This document shows, in pieces, positions 25,201-36,863 of a stretch of 64,000 bases of DNA; the stretch's first letter is position 1, and the number at the start of each line of letters is the position of its first letter. A program made the translations under genes and the position numbers. The notes below the pieces were generated by a model that had not been told where the DNA came from, made no database searches, and saw only the letters and a program-made list of their open reading frames with translations. Location: NCBI GenBank assembly GCA_015956445.1, contig WIUZ02000012.1:1178001-1242000 (forward strand), read 5' to 3'. The stretch is from Thelephora terrestris. Lineage: Eukaryota > Basidiomycota > Agaricomycetes > Thelephorales > Thelephoraceae.

Positions 25201-25642
25201 TGGGTAGCATACTCATCGAATCGACAATCTGGATCTTCGTGTTTTGATCTACGGCGATCGATTGTGCGTCTTCCGGGCTGAATTGGGAGAAATATCAGCA
25301 AAGTTAGGACACAGTTTTGTGGTGAGGGCGCACGCATGAGCGAGGGCAGCGTGAATTGCAGCGCTGCGGACTTTTACGGCGGCGACAGGGTTTAAGATCC
25401 TGATAGCACGTTCGAACGGTTGGAGGTACGGGTTCTCATAAGGGAACACTCGGAATCTGCCTTGGTCAACACGAAGGCAGACACCAGAATGGATGTTCTC
25501 CTCTGTAGGCTTGAACCAAGCATCACTAGACGTCTGTAGGATCGAAACTGTGAGCACCGGCAGTATGTGTGTGAAAGGGGGGGGAGATACGGACTTGCTT
25601 GAAGATGTAATGGAGGAGAGCGTCGTAGCCGTCGTAGTCCAT
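22270..25642 (-). CDS. Fungal GT2-family glycosyltransferase, multi-pass membrane protein
   Basis: Many short exons give a protein of roughly 880 aa. It starts at 25642 with MDYDGYDALLHYIFKQ, spliced to TSSDAWFKPTEENIHSGVC, and ends at 22270 with IVLNPWLMIFSY. A cytosolic N-terminal region and two membrane segments (near 24700 and 24600) precede the catalytic domain: HVTIEMPVYKESLKET, FVHDDGLQLISPEDREER, VILIVDSDTIVPEDCFRDAA near 23811 (the DxD-type metal site), WSESHVSEDFDMALRLQLK near 23440 (the ED motif) and ELNRWQKYAYG. A cluster of C-terminal membrane helices follows. This is a conserved fungal family-2 glycosyltransferase class of the plasma membrane, needed for hyphal growth in the ascomycetes where it has been studied. 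The polysaccharide it makes is not established. It diverges from the GH16 gene. Confidence 0.85.
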
Positions 25643-26535
25643 GTCCCTGAGTATTCGACGTGAGGTACAGACGAGGAATGAGATCAGGGGGACGCTGGAG
25701 GTAAAAGAAGATTGCCACCGAGTCTTAAAACAAGTCGCAATGTAGGCATGAGAATATAGGCCATGGAGTTTCAAGGTAGATATGCCGGATTGTAGATGTG
25801 CAGGGGGGAAATTGCGAGATTTCAGAAACCCTGAAATGTTCCATCAGGAACACCTCCGACAGGATACTCATTCAATCGGTGTAAAGCCGGCAGTCGGTAG
25901 AGGATGAAAAGAGCGGAGCTTGGACGGGTGATACTCGGTGGCGCGGTTCCCGGATGTGCTTACGCTATGCACAATCTGCCCGAGAAAGGACTCGGGTTTT
26001 CAATGACCTTTTGAAATGATCAACACGAGTCGGGATGAGCAACGGCGTTGTACACAAGGCATGAGGAGGATATTTTCGGATTGGGATGATGCCCCTCATC
26101 AACGCGCCTGTACAAGGCAGGATAAACCTTTCAGGTCCATTGGGCCTGATATTGTACGAGAGGCCGTCGGGGCGAGGGTCAGCCAGAATACAATACGCGT
26201 CGAAACCCGTGGCACGATGTATTGCCGGCAGGTGCTTGGGCCCAGAGCGGGTGAGATAGGTTTGTGTTGTTGTATAGGAAGGAAGCAGATGGTGGGGGTT
26301 GATGAGGAAAAATTCTTGATCATACATTCGATCACTTTTGATGACCGGTTTGACTCCGCGCTGCATCCGGCTACTCGATTGAGTCTCGAGTGACTGAAAA
26401 CTCGTTTGGACGGATGGACCGTACTCCTCCTTTTTCTGATTTATTTTCTGTCTTTTTTCTGCCGCTCATGAGGCGTTTATCACATCCTTAAAGGCTCTAT
26501 CCACCTGCTCCGCGCTTCTGCCCATCTTCGTCCCC
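25643..26535. other. Shared divergent promoter region of GT2 and GH16 genes
   Basis: About 890 bp between two cell-wall genes facing away from each other. Long frames on both strands at 25965-26393 are antisense to each other and have no family similarity. A T-rich tract lies at 26430-26460, just before the GH16 start. Confidence 0.45.
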
Positions 26536-28498
26536 ATGACTTCTTCTGACCAAGAACAGCGTCCGGAAATCCCCCGCGACCTTAGCAGCGATTCCGTACA
26601 GGATATTGCTGTCTCTCCTGCCACCCCTTCCCACTCACAGCCAGTCACTCCCCGTACCCCCTACCATCGTTTTCATCTCCCAAATGTTGCTGCCAGCTTC
26701 ACTCCCGGCTCTCGGCGCTCTGGGGTTCAGAGCGGCTACTTTTCTGGGGATGGTTCTGAACAAAGTAGCATCGCAGAGGTCAACCGACCGGGCACGGGAA
26801 TCAGCTCTATCTCTCCCTCTGTCATTACTCGGGATTCCTACATGTCCCCCCCTATCCGTCAGTCGGCTGTCTATCAGTCTCTCCATGTCACCAAGCCACC
26901 TCCGAAGTACACCAAGCCATCAACCATGCTGACTGGGGAAATTGAAAAACCCTGGAAGTCAAAGAACAACTCCCAGCTGCGACTCGCTTATTGGATTACC
27001 TATGCCGCCGCCGCTTTCGGTATCGTTGCGGGTGCAATGCGATGCTTTTTCGGCTGGCGCAATGTACCCAGAATCGGAAATCTCTGTCTAGTTATGGAGG
27101 ACGAATTCGACACGCTGAACTTGGATATCTGGTCTCGCGATGTTGACCTTGGCGGGTTCGGGTATGTATCCTCCCATGTTCAGCACCTTCCCATTTGACC
27201 ATCTGGCTGATCGACTTTGGGCTTCAGAAACGGAGAATTCGAGATGGCGACTGAGTCGTCGACTAATTCCTTTGTCAAGGATGGAAAGTTGTATATTCTC
27301 CCGACCTTGACCTCTGACGTCATCGGACAAGATGCTATTTTCAACGGTTACACTTATAACCTTACCGGATGCACGAACGAGAAGTGGCAAGCCTGTGGGG
27401 TCGTCAGCAATTCTACCACTGGCGTCGTCGTCAACCCGGTTCAAAGCGCTCGTCTCACCACACGCACAAGTCACAACATCCAGTTCGGAAAGGTCGAGGT
27501 CAAAGCCAAGATCCCTCGCGGGTACGAACGGGCTTCCTTTATGTTCTTCTTTTTACTGATTTTTCCCGGAAGCGATTGGATCTGGCCCGCGATTTGGATG
27601 CTTCCTGTAGATAATGCTTACGGTATTTGGCCAATGAGCGGGTGAGTTATCTAATCTTCGTTCGAGCGTAACGTTTAACGAACATCCAACAGAGAAATTG
27701 ATCTCATGGAAGCGCGAGGGAATGACCCTTCGTACCCCAAGCAGGGCAGGAACGTTGTTCGAGGCTCTCTTAATTGGGGTCCGATGACTCAGTTCAACAG
27801 CGGATGGAAGACATATGGGTGGCGGGCGATGCGGAGGGGGTCCTTCGATCAGGATTTCCACACCTATTCCATGGAGTGGGACGAAAATTTCATGTATGAT
27901 TGCGGTCATGAAAGCGCTATGCCTGTGCTAACGGACCTGAGATTTGTAGCCGGATTTACGTTGACAACAGACTTCATTACATGCTAGCTCTCACCATCAA
28001 AGAGTCCTTTTGGGACCGTGGTGACTACCCTCAGGTCGTCAACAACGGTTCCGACTACATTGTGTTGAGTGATCCCTGGGTCAATGGAACCATTGCCGCA
28101 CCGTTTGATAAGCGTACGTATCTCTTTTTGGTCGCATTAAGCAGATGGAAGTTAACAAGACACCGCGACAGCCTTTTATTTGATTCTCAATGTCGCTGTT
28201 GGTGGAACGAGTGGCTGGTTCCCTGACGGTTACGGAGGGAAACCTTGGTTGGATGGTTCGCTCAGTAGGTGTCGTTTACCTTCACCGCTGCGGCCCGCTT
28301 ATCTTGCCCGTGCGCCTAGCTGCCATGTCAGACTTTGCCAAGAAACAGAGTGATTGGTATTCCACTTGGCCTCAGGGCAGTCAGATTGATGACAGGGCAC
28401 TTATCGTGTAAGTTGGTTATCGTTCTACCTCTCTAAACTTTATTTGACGAGGACTACCCGGGTATAGCGAGTCTGTTCGGATGTGGGAGAAGTGTTAG
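26536..28498 (+). CDS. GH16 (SKN1/KRE6-type) membrane-anchored beta-glucanase/transglycosylase
   Basis: The first exon (26536 to about 27161) encodes a 150-residue Ser/Pro-rich cytosolic tail, one membrane segment (about residues 151-172, AYWITYAAAAFGIVAGAM), and the start of the luminal domain with VMEDEFDTLNLDIWSRDVDL. Later exons carry SARLTTRTSHNIQFGKVEVK, IWPAIWMLPVDNAYGIWPMS and GEIDLMEARGN. The last is the ExDxxE active site (near 27695), with both catalytic Glu present. Further on are SMEWDENFMRIYVD and ILNVAVGGTSGWFPDG. The reading ends ALIVESVRMWEKC after a final intron. This architecture (type II membrane protein plus SKN1-type GH16) matches the proteins needed for beta-1,6-glucan assembly in yeast. 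It is head to head with the GT2 gene. Confidence 0.9.
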
Positions 28499-29787
28499 GC
28501 ACCCACAGATTTATTTCCTCCTTTCCTCCGCGAACAATTTGTTTATGTATCATGCACGTGTGTTTCTCGAGATTGAATATTGATCGGTTGATCGACGAAT
28601 GAATTCGTTTGGAAACTAGGAGTCGATCACCGGTAACCACGTCCCATGGTAATGCAGTAGTAGCCGTAGAGTACCGATATGACGGACGGTGACAACTAGG
28701 CACTTGGTGCACAGCCTCTATTTCCCCAATCATTCTTATTTTCTTGTTTCCTGTATTTTGCCCGAAAGCCCACGTTATTCTCAACGAGCTTCTGTTATAC
28801 TGGAGAGAACTTGCGAGGGGCATAGCCCCGCTCTGGCATCAGAAAATCGTCGAAAGACCGGCAGCTGAATATATAGCCTACCAAAGTTATAGGGCCAATG
28901 CATACAAATTTGGCGCTAAAGGTCACCCATTATAACGGATTGAAACGCGTTGCAATGGGTTATAGGCCCTTGAAGAGGAAACGCCTCGATCACCAGACTT
29001 TCCACGACTTGCTGATGCTATTACCAGGCCCAGGGCGACGGACAGAAGATCGGCTACTGAGCCAATTCACTTTCTTCTCTCTGAATGTTCTCGTTTATCC
29101 TATCATTTGACTTGAAACCATTACCGGGAGGACAAGTACTAATACAACAACGCATCGAAAGCGGAATGGTGATAGGGGCTGTCCCTGGCCCGAAAAATAG
29201 AAATGTGATGCGAGATGAAAGTGAGGGACGGTCATTAAATGCGTGGAAAATCGCTGTTAAATCGGTATCGCATGCATACAAACTGTATGATAGAATACAA
29301 TGGGGAATAGGCACAATGAGATGATGTGAATTAATCAGCCACTGACGCCCCGTGATGGGCCTATGTCAGAGGATGCGAATATTGGGAAAAATCCCCAAGA
29401 GATATCGGGAATTGGGATTGATCTGAAAACCTGTCAGCACGAACGTGTTATGACCTGATGACACATACCTGGGAAGCGGAAGCATGGACAAGGAGCAAAA
29501 GGGGATGTCGGGGTAGAGTGAATCTACCAAAGAGGGAAAGTGCCCGTGGATGTGTCTGCTCGTTTGTGAGCCCACGTTTCGCAGTAAAGTTCGGGGTCAC
29601 GTACTTTGTTATGCAAAAGCGAGAAAAAGGGGGAGTGGACTTCGAGAGGGTGTGTAATCGATGGGTCTCACGTCGTGGAGAGCCGCGGGGTGGGCTAGCC
29701 CGCGCAATCCCAGCCCGTTGCACGGGAGTCGGGCGTGAGGTTGTGAGCAGGCGATCGAGACCAAGTAACTCGTTCCTATCAATCAGT
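28499..29787. other. 1.29-kb convergent intergenic region
   Basis: This lies between the ends of the GH16 gene and the zinc-finger gene. I see no spliced gene, RNA gene or repeat. Open frames at 28898-29324 are short with ordinary composition. The plus-strand frame at 29458-30012 runs antisense into the zinc-finger gene and is treated as a shadow. Confidence 0.45.
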
Positions 29788-32000
29788 TTACCACCATTCG
29801 CTGTCTTCGAACGGGAGTGGCTCGAAAGTCTCAGGGAGGTAGAAGTAGGGTGTTTTAATGTCTTCCCGGCCTTCCCACAAACTACACGTGCCCTGCGTGT
29901 CTCCTTGAGCATCATCCTGCCCACCCGGCGCCTTCATCTGTTGGCATTTATCCGGGTTGTACAGTTGGATCGACAGTGGCGCCTGATCCGATTCTCGTAC
30001 CATCGGGACTAGCGTGGCTTCGCTGGTTGTCTGTGGTCGCTCAACGTGGCCTGGAGGAGGCTGGAATGGTTTTTCCGGTTGAATACACCTAAGTGGCTGT
30101 GCTGGTCCTGTCCCGGATGTTCCGCCGATACATTGGTCGCCACCAAGTTGTTGGGATCCCTGCGGTCGGGTTTGACCGTGTGATGTGGCCGCTGGGAATT
30201 CTTGGATCGCGTTGTTGACGACGGGCGCTGGCTCCTTCACTTGTGGGAATGAAACTTTGCTTGTACGTCCGAGGTGAACTGGGGTCGGTTCTATCGGGTT
30301 AAGTGGATGGCTCTGTTTATCTGCCAACGAGCCAGGAACCTTTCTTTCCTGCGCCTCCAACACGTAAGGTGTGACAGTCGCGGTGTGATCCTGTTCCCAT
30401 CGAATATTCGCCACCGCCTCGACCTGTCCTTCCGCGAGAGGTGGCGCACGCTGCGCAGAAGTTACCCTTGCAGCATTCGCAACCGTTGACAATCCCTGTC
30501 GGCGGTTTTCGCGGGCCTGCCGGGCTAGTTCCGATGTGGTGGAACCCTAAAAGACAGTCGATCGTGAGTTACCAATCAACCCGAAAGCTTATTGCCTCAC
30601 GTTCACTGGTCGCGAGTACGGGTGCGATACTGGTTGCTGCGCGGCACCACGGGAAGGAGCCGCAGGTATATTCAACCTCGCGAGTCCGCGCCTTTGATCC
30701 TCCCGTAGTGGCGCGCGCTTGCGTTGAGCTAGTGGAGGGAGGGAGGGGGAACTGTCTGGCAATGCATTGGTTTCCATTGGTGGGGTGGGAAAGAACATCG
30801 CAGAACCAGACTGCAGGTGGCGCTGAGGTTGGGTATGCCAGACGTGACGCGCCGATGCTGAACCCTCGGGCTCCTGCCCAAAATTGACGAAGCGCATGTG
30901 TTCCTGAGTAGTGGCGGGCGCAGGGAAGTTGCCGGGTACTGTCGATTCGAAAGAGCTTTGTGGTACCTGGGTCGGTTGGACGTGTGGCGATATTCTGGTC
31001 ACCGCCTGCGGTGATCCAGAGTATGAGGGACCCATGCTCGAGCGTGGTTCCGCATACAGCTCATTGTAGGGTCCAGCGGTCGGGGTAACACCCTTACAGA
31101 ATGTGTTACTCGGAGCATGGCGTTCAAGCACACTGGAACGTACCTCCAGGTAGGGTGCCGGTGAGAGCGTGTGAGGCGTTGGGTAGCCATGATTCATGGC
31201 CGTGTAAGGAACTTCGCGGTGTTTTCCTTTAGCTTGGGCGTGAACAGGGGAAAGCATCGAGTGCGATCCGGGTTGCTGTGGGCGGGATTGCGGGTATGGT
31301 TGGTGGCGGATGGTGTGATATGCGGAGGAGCGAGATGGGCCAACCTCACTCAAGACCGGGGGTCTTGAGCTAGCGCTGGCATTCTGGAATGGGCTTCCGG
31401 TGGGGATTGGTGTTGTGTAGAATCTCGGAGAAGTCGACAGGTTGACTTGTCCCACATTCGAGGGCGTTCGGTACCCGCCGAGGCTACTCGGACCAGCAAT
31501 TTGAGGTGGGGAACTAGGTGCTAGGGGCTGGTTTGTATGTGACGATAGACGGCCACTGTTATTGTGATTAGAAGAGGTGATGCGCCTGGAATAGTCCGAC
31601 GACAGGCAGATGAGACACGCACCGTTGTGAAGCTGCGTTGACGCCTGTTGCAGGAGAGAGAACAGAAGCTACCCGTTTACGGAACTCGTCTTCATTGTCA
31701 GGATCAAGCTGGGCCACCCTGGTCATGCATACAGTAAGACTATGTGTGCACTGACGGTTCTGAGCAACTCACTTGTGTAGACAGATCTTGTGCACGTCCA
31801 AGTAGTGTTTATGCAGATTGGAGTATGTCTTGTACCCGGGGTTCTTACATTTGAAGACGCACTGCGAGGTAAACTCTGTCAATACAGTGGCGTATATGGC
31901 ATTGACCGATTAAACTCACCTTAACGGATATGTTGTCAAAACGGTGCTTCTCCACAGAACTAGCAGGGCAAGTTTCGAGGGGGCCGTTCATAGCAGACAT
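29788..32000 (-). CDS. C2H2-like zinc-finger protein with long disordered tail
   Basis: It starts at 32000 (MSAMNGPLETCPASS). The first three exons join across GTGAGT..CAG introns and contain one zinc-finger-like unit: CVFKCKNPGYKTYSNLHKHY followed by LDVHKICLHK, that is C-x3-C-x13-H-x4-H. After HKVAQLDPDNEDEFRKRVAS, the rest (about 31650-29788) is a long Pro/Ser/Gln-rich region with no fold that I recognise. It crosses one intron near 30550-30595 (RPVN joined to GSTTSELARQ). A single finger with an atypical C-x3-C spacing and a disordered tail suggests a fungal transcription regulator, but DNA binding is inferred only. The C-terminal residues are acidic and aromatic (FEPLPFEDSEWW), which could be an activation motif. 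Confidence 0.65.
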
Positions 32001-32472
32001 GGCAGTAGGTGAGGGAGTGGTGGGTGGGGAAAGGGAGAGATAATGCGCAAACCATGTCCGCTCGGGACTATAACGCGACGAGCACCCTTTGTGGCCTATC
32101 AGATGGTCAAAGGGTCAGTCCGTCACGTGACCCACGTCCAAGCCATGGTCTTCACGGGCAAAGGAACAGGACCATGACCTGAAAACTAAAAGTGCAACGA
32201 TTGATGCGTTTAAATCCGGCAGAGTGGCTCTGATTGTTGGTGATATCTACTAACCAGGGATCAAAGCCCTTTGGGGTGTATGTGTGGAAATGTGAGACCA
32301 CGTCCACTTTGGCGGTGCAGGACATAGCCCGTGAAGGGGGTAGTAAGCGAGGGAGTGCGTGACCGTGACCAGTGCTATGGTGTTACCAGGGGACCGGCTA
32401 ATTGGAAATTACACAGAGGTACACTTACTTAATGTATCTTAACCGTACTCTCCCTTCACTTTCACTTCCAAG
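32001..32472. other. Divergent promoter region
   Basis: 470 bp between the zinc-finger gene and the small one-TM gene. No other feature is visible. Confidence 0.45.
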
Positions 32473-33105
32473 ATGACCCACTGGTGCGTTCCCCCCTTAA
32501 CCCATCACAACCTCAAACTCACCCAGACCTTCAGGCTAGACACCATCTACTCCGTCTTTGTGCGCCAATATCTTCGTTGCTGGAACGTCACTTCTCACCT
32601 CTCCACAGACCCTCGCTCTCTTCATTGCTGTGGTCACAGGTGCAATTTATGTTGTAAAAACGATCTCCACCACCATCGACGAGACAAAGAAATCGTGCGC
32701 GTTCCACCATTTCTACCCCTACTGTGTCCTCACCATATCTCAGACTCCATGACAAGGGAGTGAACGTCAGTGCTTCTGGAATCTCTGTAAAGACGAGCAA
32801 GCATATGACAAGGGAGGATTATCTGGACGCTACCCAGCGGTCAGTTTCCCAAGAATCTCTACTCCACCCCCTTTCCTCACACGCCCACTATCCACAGGAA
32901 TTTTGTAAAGGCGATACAAACGAGCACTACATCCACGGCAGATTCAGGGGGTACGCCTCAGCATGACGGGAGTCAACATCACCCGCCCTCGATTAAACGG
33001 AGCTCTACCAGTAGTAGCAATCGCAGCGTCGAGAGTGCCAAGAAAAAGTCCAACCTGTTTGGTATCCGCAAGACCGCAAGCAAGCACTCGAACAACAACG
33101 CATGA
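32473..33105 (+). CDS. Small one-TM protein, 141 aa, five exons
   Basis: Exons 32473-32483, 32535-32559, 32609-32694, 32744-32839 and 32898-33105 join in frame. Exons 1 and 2 are only 11 and 25 nt long. The product begins MTHWLDTIYSVFTLALFIAV and continues VTGAIYVVKTISTTIDETKK, so one membrane helix lies at about residues 8-30. A conserved-looking stretch follows (VNVSASGISVKTSKH and TREDYLDATQR), then a basic Ser-rich tail with SAKKKSNLFGIRKTASKHS. The family resembles small uncharacterised membrane proteins seen across basidiomycetes; this is from memory and I cannot name it. The clean phase at four successive junctions is the main support. Confidence 0.7.
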
Positions 33106-33281
33106 AATCACCTTGTGAAATCTCACGTTCCCCGTGCTACAAACGCAGTCGCACATTTGTATTCCTTCGTGCATTGCATAGTATTTTGCCAGGTTGAAAT
33201 AATCCAACACGGCGATTGTACATTCTGCACCTTCATAGCTCTCTTCGGGTACTTGGTTTTAGTGTAGTTCTGGACAGTAAA

Positions 33282-34467
33282 TTATACATTTGGCTTTTCC
33301 TCTTCCGATGCCTCCTTCACCGCCGCGAGTACTTTTTCGTGAACGAACTTCCCCGCGGCTACCACACCGTGATTCTCTCGGAGCTCTCTCCCCAGGCCGA
33401 AATTCAGGGGCAGTCCACGAGCGTCAGTGATAACCCCGCCCGCTTCTTCCACGAGCAGTGATCCCGGTGCGTGATCCCAGATCTTCTCCACATAGCCAGA
33501 GGTCCCAGGAAGTCTGAGATAGATCCCCCCGTCTCCCCTGGACAACGCACAATATTTTGCCTGGCTATCCATACGTGTCGGCGACCTTGTGATGCCGAGA
33601 TGCCGAGAGACCCTGTCGTTGAAGGAATGGGAGGAATGTGCCGCCTCCACCGATTCCAACATGTTTAGGTCACCGTCTGGGAAAACAGGTATTTTCACCG
33701 GGGCAGGGTTCGCCCCGGATATGGACATTTGTTCTGCACCCTGCCCTCGAACAGCCACAAACATACAGCCTTTGGGTCCGTCTGGTTTTGATGCGTCCTG
33801 AGAGAGGTTGGGACAACCAATAACGCCAAGTTGCACCTTGGCGTCGACAATCAGAGCAAGGCAGACGGCAAATTGCTCTCCTCGAAGGAAACCCTTCGTT
33901 CCATCGATTGGATCAAGAGTCCACATCCCTAAGATAACAAAACCTGATCAATCGACATACGAACGAACTGAACGAGATAGAAACGCACGCCCAACCGCAC
34001 CGCCAGAATACGTCCCGCGATCAATCGCATCCAAGAGCTGGCTTGGCGTGTGAGTATGCTTAGGTCCTAAACCCCATTCTTCCATCTCTCCGAGGCCAAG
34101 TTCGCCTGCGAGGCTCTCCGTCGCGAGATCGATTACCCGACTTCGCAATGCGGTGGACTCAGGCGAGTCTCCTCGCAGGTCCTTCGTATCCTCCTCTCCG
34201 ATGATGGGGTCGTCAGGAAACGCCCGACTTAGGATGGTGTTCACGACGGCCTGCGCGGAAAAATCTCCGACTGAACCACCGCAGATTAGTTGGGTCGTGA
34301 AAATCTGGAGGGAGTGACTTGCCAGTGACGGGAGACTTGTCGCCCTTGGTCAGGGTCTCATTTTTTATAAGCTTGTTGAATACGGTAGAAGTCAGCCCGC
34401 ACGCTCGCCTCACAGCAGCTATTGCGACCTGTCTTTCGGTGGCGAAAAATAATGACATGGTTGACAT
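33282..34467 (-). CDS. MET22: 3'(2'),5'-bisphosphate nucleotidase (Met22/Hal2)
   Basis: This inositol-monophosphatase-fold enzyme hydrolyses 3'-phosphoadenosine 5'-phosphate to AMP. It keeps sulfate assimilation and RNA processing free of inhibitory PAP and is the lithium/sodium-sensitive salt target in yeast. The N-terminal exon reads LFFATERQVAIAAVRRACGL, then TLTKGDKSPVT, spliced to VGDFSAQAVVNTILSRAFPD. Metal-site motifs are PIIGEED, WTLDPIDGTKGFLRG (DPIDGT, near 33915) and IWDHAPGSLLVEEAGG (the WDxAxG type, near 33475). ATGs at 34467 (MSTMSLFF) and 34458 (MSLFFATE) are both possible starts; the shorter one fits the family slightly better. It is convergent with the one-TM gene upstream. 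Confidence 0.92.
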
Positions 34468-34547
34468 CACATGATCTAATCTCTCTCCAATGATGTATGG
34501 CGTCAGGATCTCGGATCATTATGCTGACATGAGACCTTCCAAACATC

Positions 34548-34619
34548 ACACTGGTGGTGAAACGGTTATCATCCTTGCCTTCCAAGCAAGGGGCGGGGGT
34601 TCGACTCCCTCCCAGTGTA
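34548..34619 (+). tRNA. tRNA-Gly (anticodon UCC)
   Basis: The acceptor stem ACACTGG pairs with CCAGTGT, with discriminator A at 34619. The anticodon stem CTTGC/GCAAG encloses CTTCCAA, giving anticodon TCC. The T-arm contains GGTTCGACTCC. There is no intron. The first acceptor pair is A-U rather than G-C. It sits in the short gap between the MET22 start and the GTPase gene end. Confidence 0.88.
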
Positions 34620-34738
34620 TCTTTTTTTCTTCTCCACACCAGGCTGCCGAACCCCATCGGTCATTCCACACCACGGAACGTTGCGACTGTAACATGTTTC
34701 ATGGTGAAAACTTAAGTGCGTAGTACAAAGTATGCAAT

Positions 34739-36711
34739 TTAACTGTCGATGTCCATCCCAGAAAACTTTCCGGGCAACCTGTTCATCGCTTTCTTGTCCC
34801 TCTTTGCTTGCTTTTTGAGGACCTTTCGATTTAATGGATTGATCTCTTGGATGGGCCCAGAAACATCTTCCAGATCGAGCGTTCTCCTTCTTTTGCCGCC
34901 TATCAAGAGGCCTGAGTCCTGTTCCATCAGCTTTCGCTGTCGAGCAGACATGTTTGATGGCAAAGGTTCGTTCATAGACATCACGGAGGGCGAGTGGGCT
35001 CGTTTGCGGGAACCTGTTAACATCCCTGGCTCTTCATCATTCATAGGAACACTGTTGTGATGTACTCAGTCGGAAGGCAAGGAGATGATGTGACCGCCTT
35101 ACACATCTTGGTCACGCACGTCGTCCTCCGTTCTCATTGTGGAATCTTCTGTATTCCCCATCTCAGTGTCGAAAGCACTCTGATCAGCATCTCCAAAAAG
35201 TCCACCGAGCGTGAACGGTTTGGATAATTCTGTGACTATTTGTGCTTGGCCAACGTTCTCGGCTCCTGGGGCAACAATGCGGTCTCCGCCACTGAGAACG
35301 GTAGAAGGTATCGACGATATGTGTGTCGTGGGTGGAGTCGACATGTAAGGAATCTTTTCGTGGTTCCAGTCGGTCAGGATCTGTCTCGCGGCAGCCAGAA
35401 TGTCAGGAGTACCACCCTAAGTGTACCTATCGTCAGTTCCACTGAATTGGATGAACGACAACCATCACCTTCAGCAGCCGTCCTGTCGTCAGCGCCATCA
35501 TCGTCAAGAATTCGAGGGTTTTCTCGACCTGAGGGAGATTGTAGATCTTTTTCAATAGTTCATGATCCGTTCTTGACAGAATCTGTTCCACCAAAGCAAT
35601 AGGATCCTCGACATCTTCGACCTTGATGGCATTCCGGAGAAGAACAGTGTTCTTCTTCTTTGACTTTCCATCGTAGTCAAAATCGTCATCGTCAAAGACG
35701 ACGCCAGGGGAATCGACGATCTTTATACCCCGCTCAAGTTGAATCGTTTGAAGATCTTTGGTGTGGCCTGGTTGTGCTGCCACAGAACACACCTGAGAGA
35801 AGATTTTATAGCCTAAAGAGTACAGGCAAGGGGAAGAATCACACACCTTTGCTCGCTTCAGAGAGTTGATCAAGCTACTCTTCCCGACATTGGGATAGCC
35901 CACCACTCCAACGGTTACGCTTTGTGAAGAGCTGGGTTTGTACGCCTTGAGCAGTCGCACGAGGGCAGGGGCCGTGGTCGAGGATAAATTGGTTCTCTGG
36001 TGGGACGAGGCAGATCGGAATGGGAGAGTAGGAGTAGAGTGCCTCAGATATCGTAACCACGCCTGTGCATTATCTTTTGGCACAAGGTCCACCTTGTTCA
36101 ACACGAAGACGAGTTTTTTCCCTTCACTCTCTCTTCGTCTGACTTCTTCCTCGACAAGCCGGCTTCTGCAGCCTTCCGGGTCTCGAGCGTCCAAAACCAG
36201 TAGGATTATGTCGCTTTCGTCAATGACCCTGTGAAGCATTCGGATGTAATGTCTCTTGGTTTGTTCCTTGGTTTTCTGCCTAATATCTGCGGATGACGAT
36301 GGGTCGATCTCGTCCTCAACAGGGGCGAAAGCTTCAGCAAGCTCGGCAAGTGAAGAAATGGTTGGTTCGGAGGCCATCTCAGCGTCGTGGTCAGGATAGG
36401 CGGCGGAAAGAGACTGCGACGATGGTTGGCCGCTTGCGAGGACGTTCTCGGAAATTCATTTACTCACCCGTTTCGTCTTCCTATTCTCCATCCTCCTTAC
36501 CTTTGCAGCTAGGTTGGGCAATCGTGGGACCCCAGGGTCCTTCTTGAGCTCTAGTTCAAGGTATAAGGCCTTTATATCGAATTCGTGCGAGGATAGCGCA
36601 TACTAGACTTCACGGGGACATCGTGTTTCTTCGTTTCTCAAAGAAAATAGGTCGTCAGAGGGTCGTTGAGCAACCACCAACCAGAGACAAAGACTCACTA
36701 TTCCTTCCCAT
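34739..36711 (-). CDS. Circularly permuted nucleolar GTPase (Nug1/GNL3 type)
   Basis: The GTPase motifs come in permuted order: NKVDLVPKDN (G4, near 36095), then GVVGYPNVGKSSLINSLKR (G1, near 35895), then AAQPGHTKD (G2 region) and IVDSPGVVFDDDDFD (G3, near 35715). This order defines the YlqF/YawG class of ribosome-assembly GTPases. The upstream exon with LKKDPGVPRLPNLAAKVRR is the usual Nug1/GNL3 N-terminal signature. The C-terminal half has a Ser/Thr-rich linker and a basic tail (NRKVLKKQAKRDKKAMNR). Yeast Nug1 acts in the nucleolus in 60S export. The start is uncertain: I use the ATG at 36711 (MGRN, then a GTGAGT donor), and the join to the KKDPG exon is tentative. Introns also lie near 36440, 35800 and 35420. 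Confidence 0.85.
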
Positions 36712-36863
36712 TTCCTAGAGAGCGTGGTTCGTGATAAAGCTGACCGGGAAACTATCTCGAGGGATCCTGACTTTTCGACAAATTCTTTCGAAAGTCATGA
36801 ACACGTGATCGAACACTACCAGATTACATCTAGTCTAACTCTAAGTCTACCCACTGGACCTCC

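Noticed and set aside
22676-25247. Plus-strand frames of 100-150 codons
   Set aside because: They are antisense shadows of the GT2 exons.
29458-30012. 184-codon plus-strand frame
   Set aside because: Antisense to the zinc-finger gene for half its length and of low complexity.
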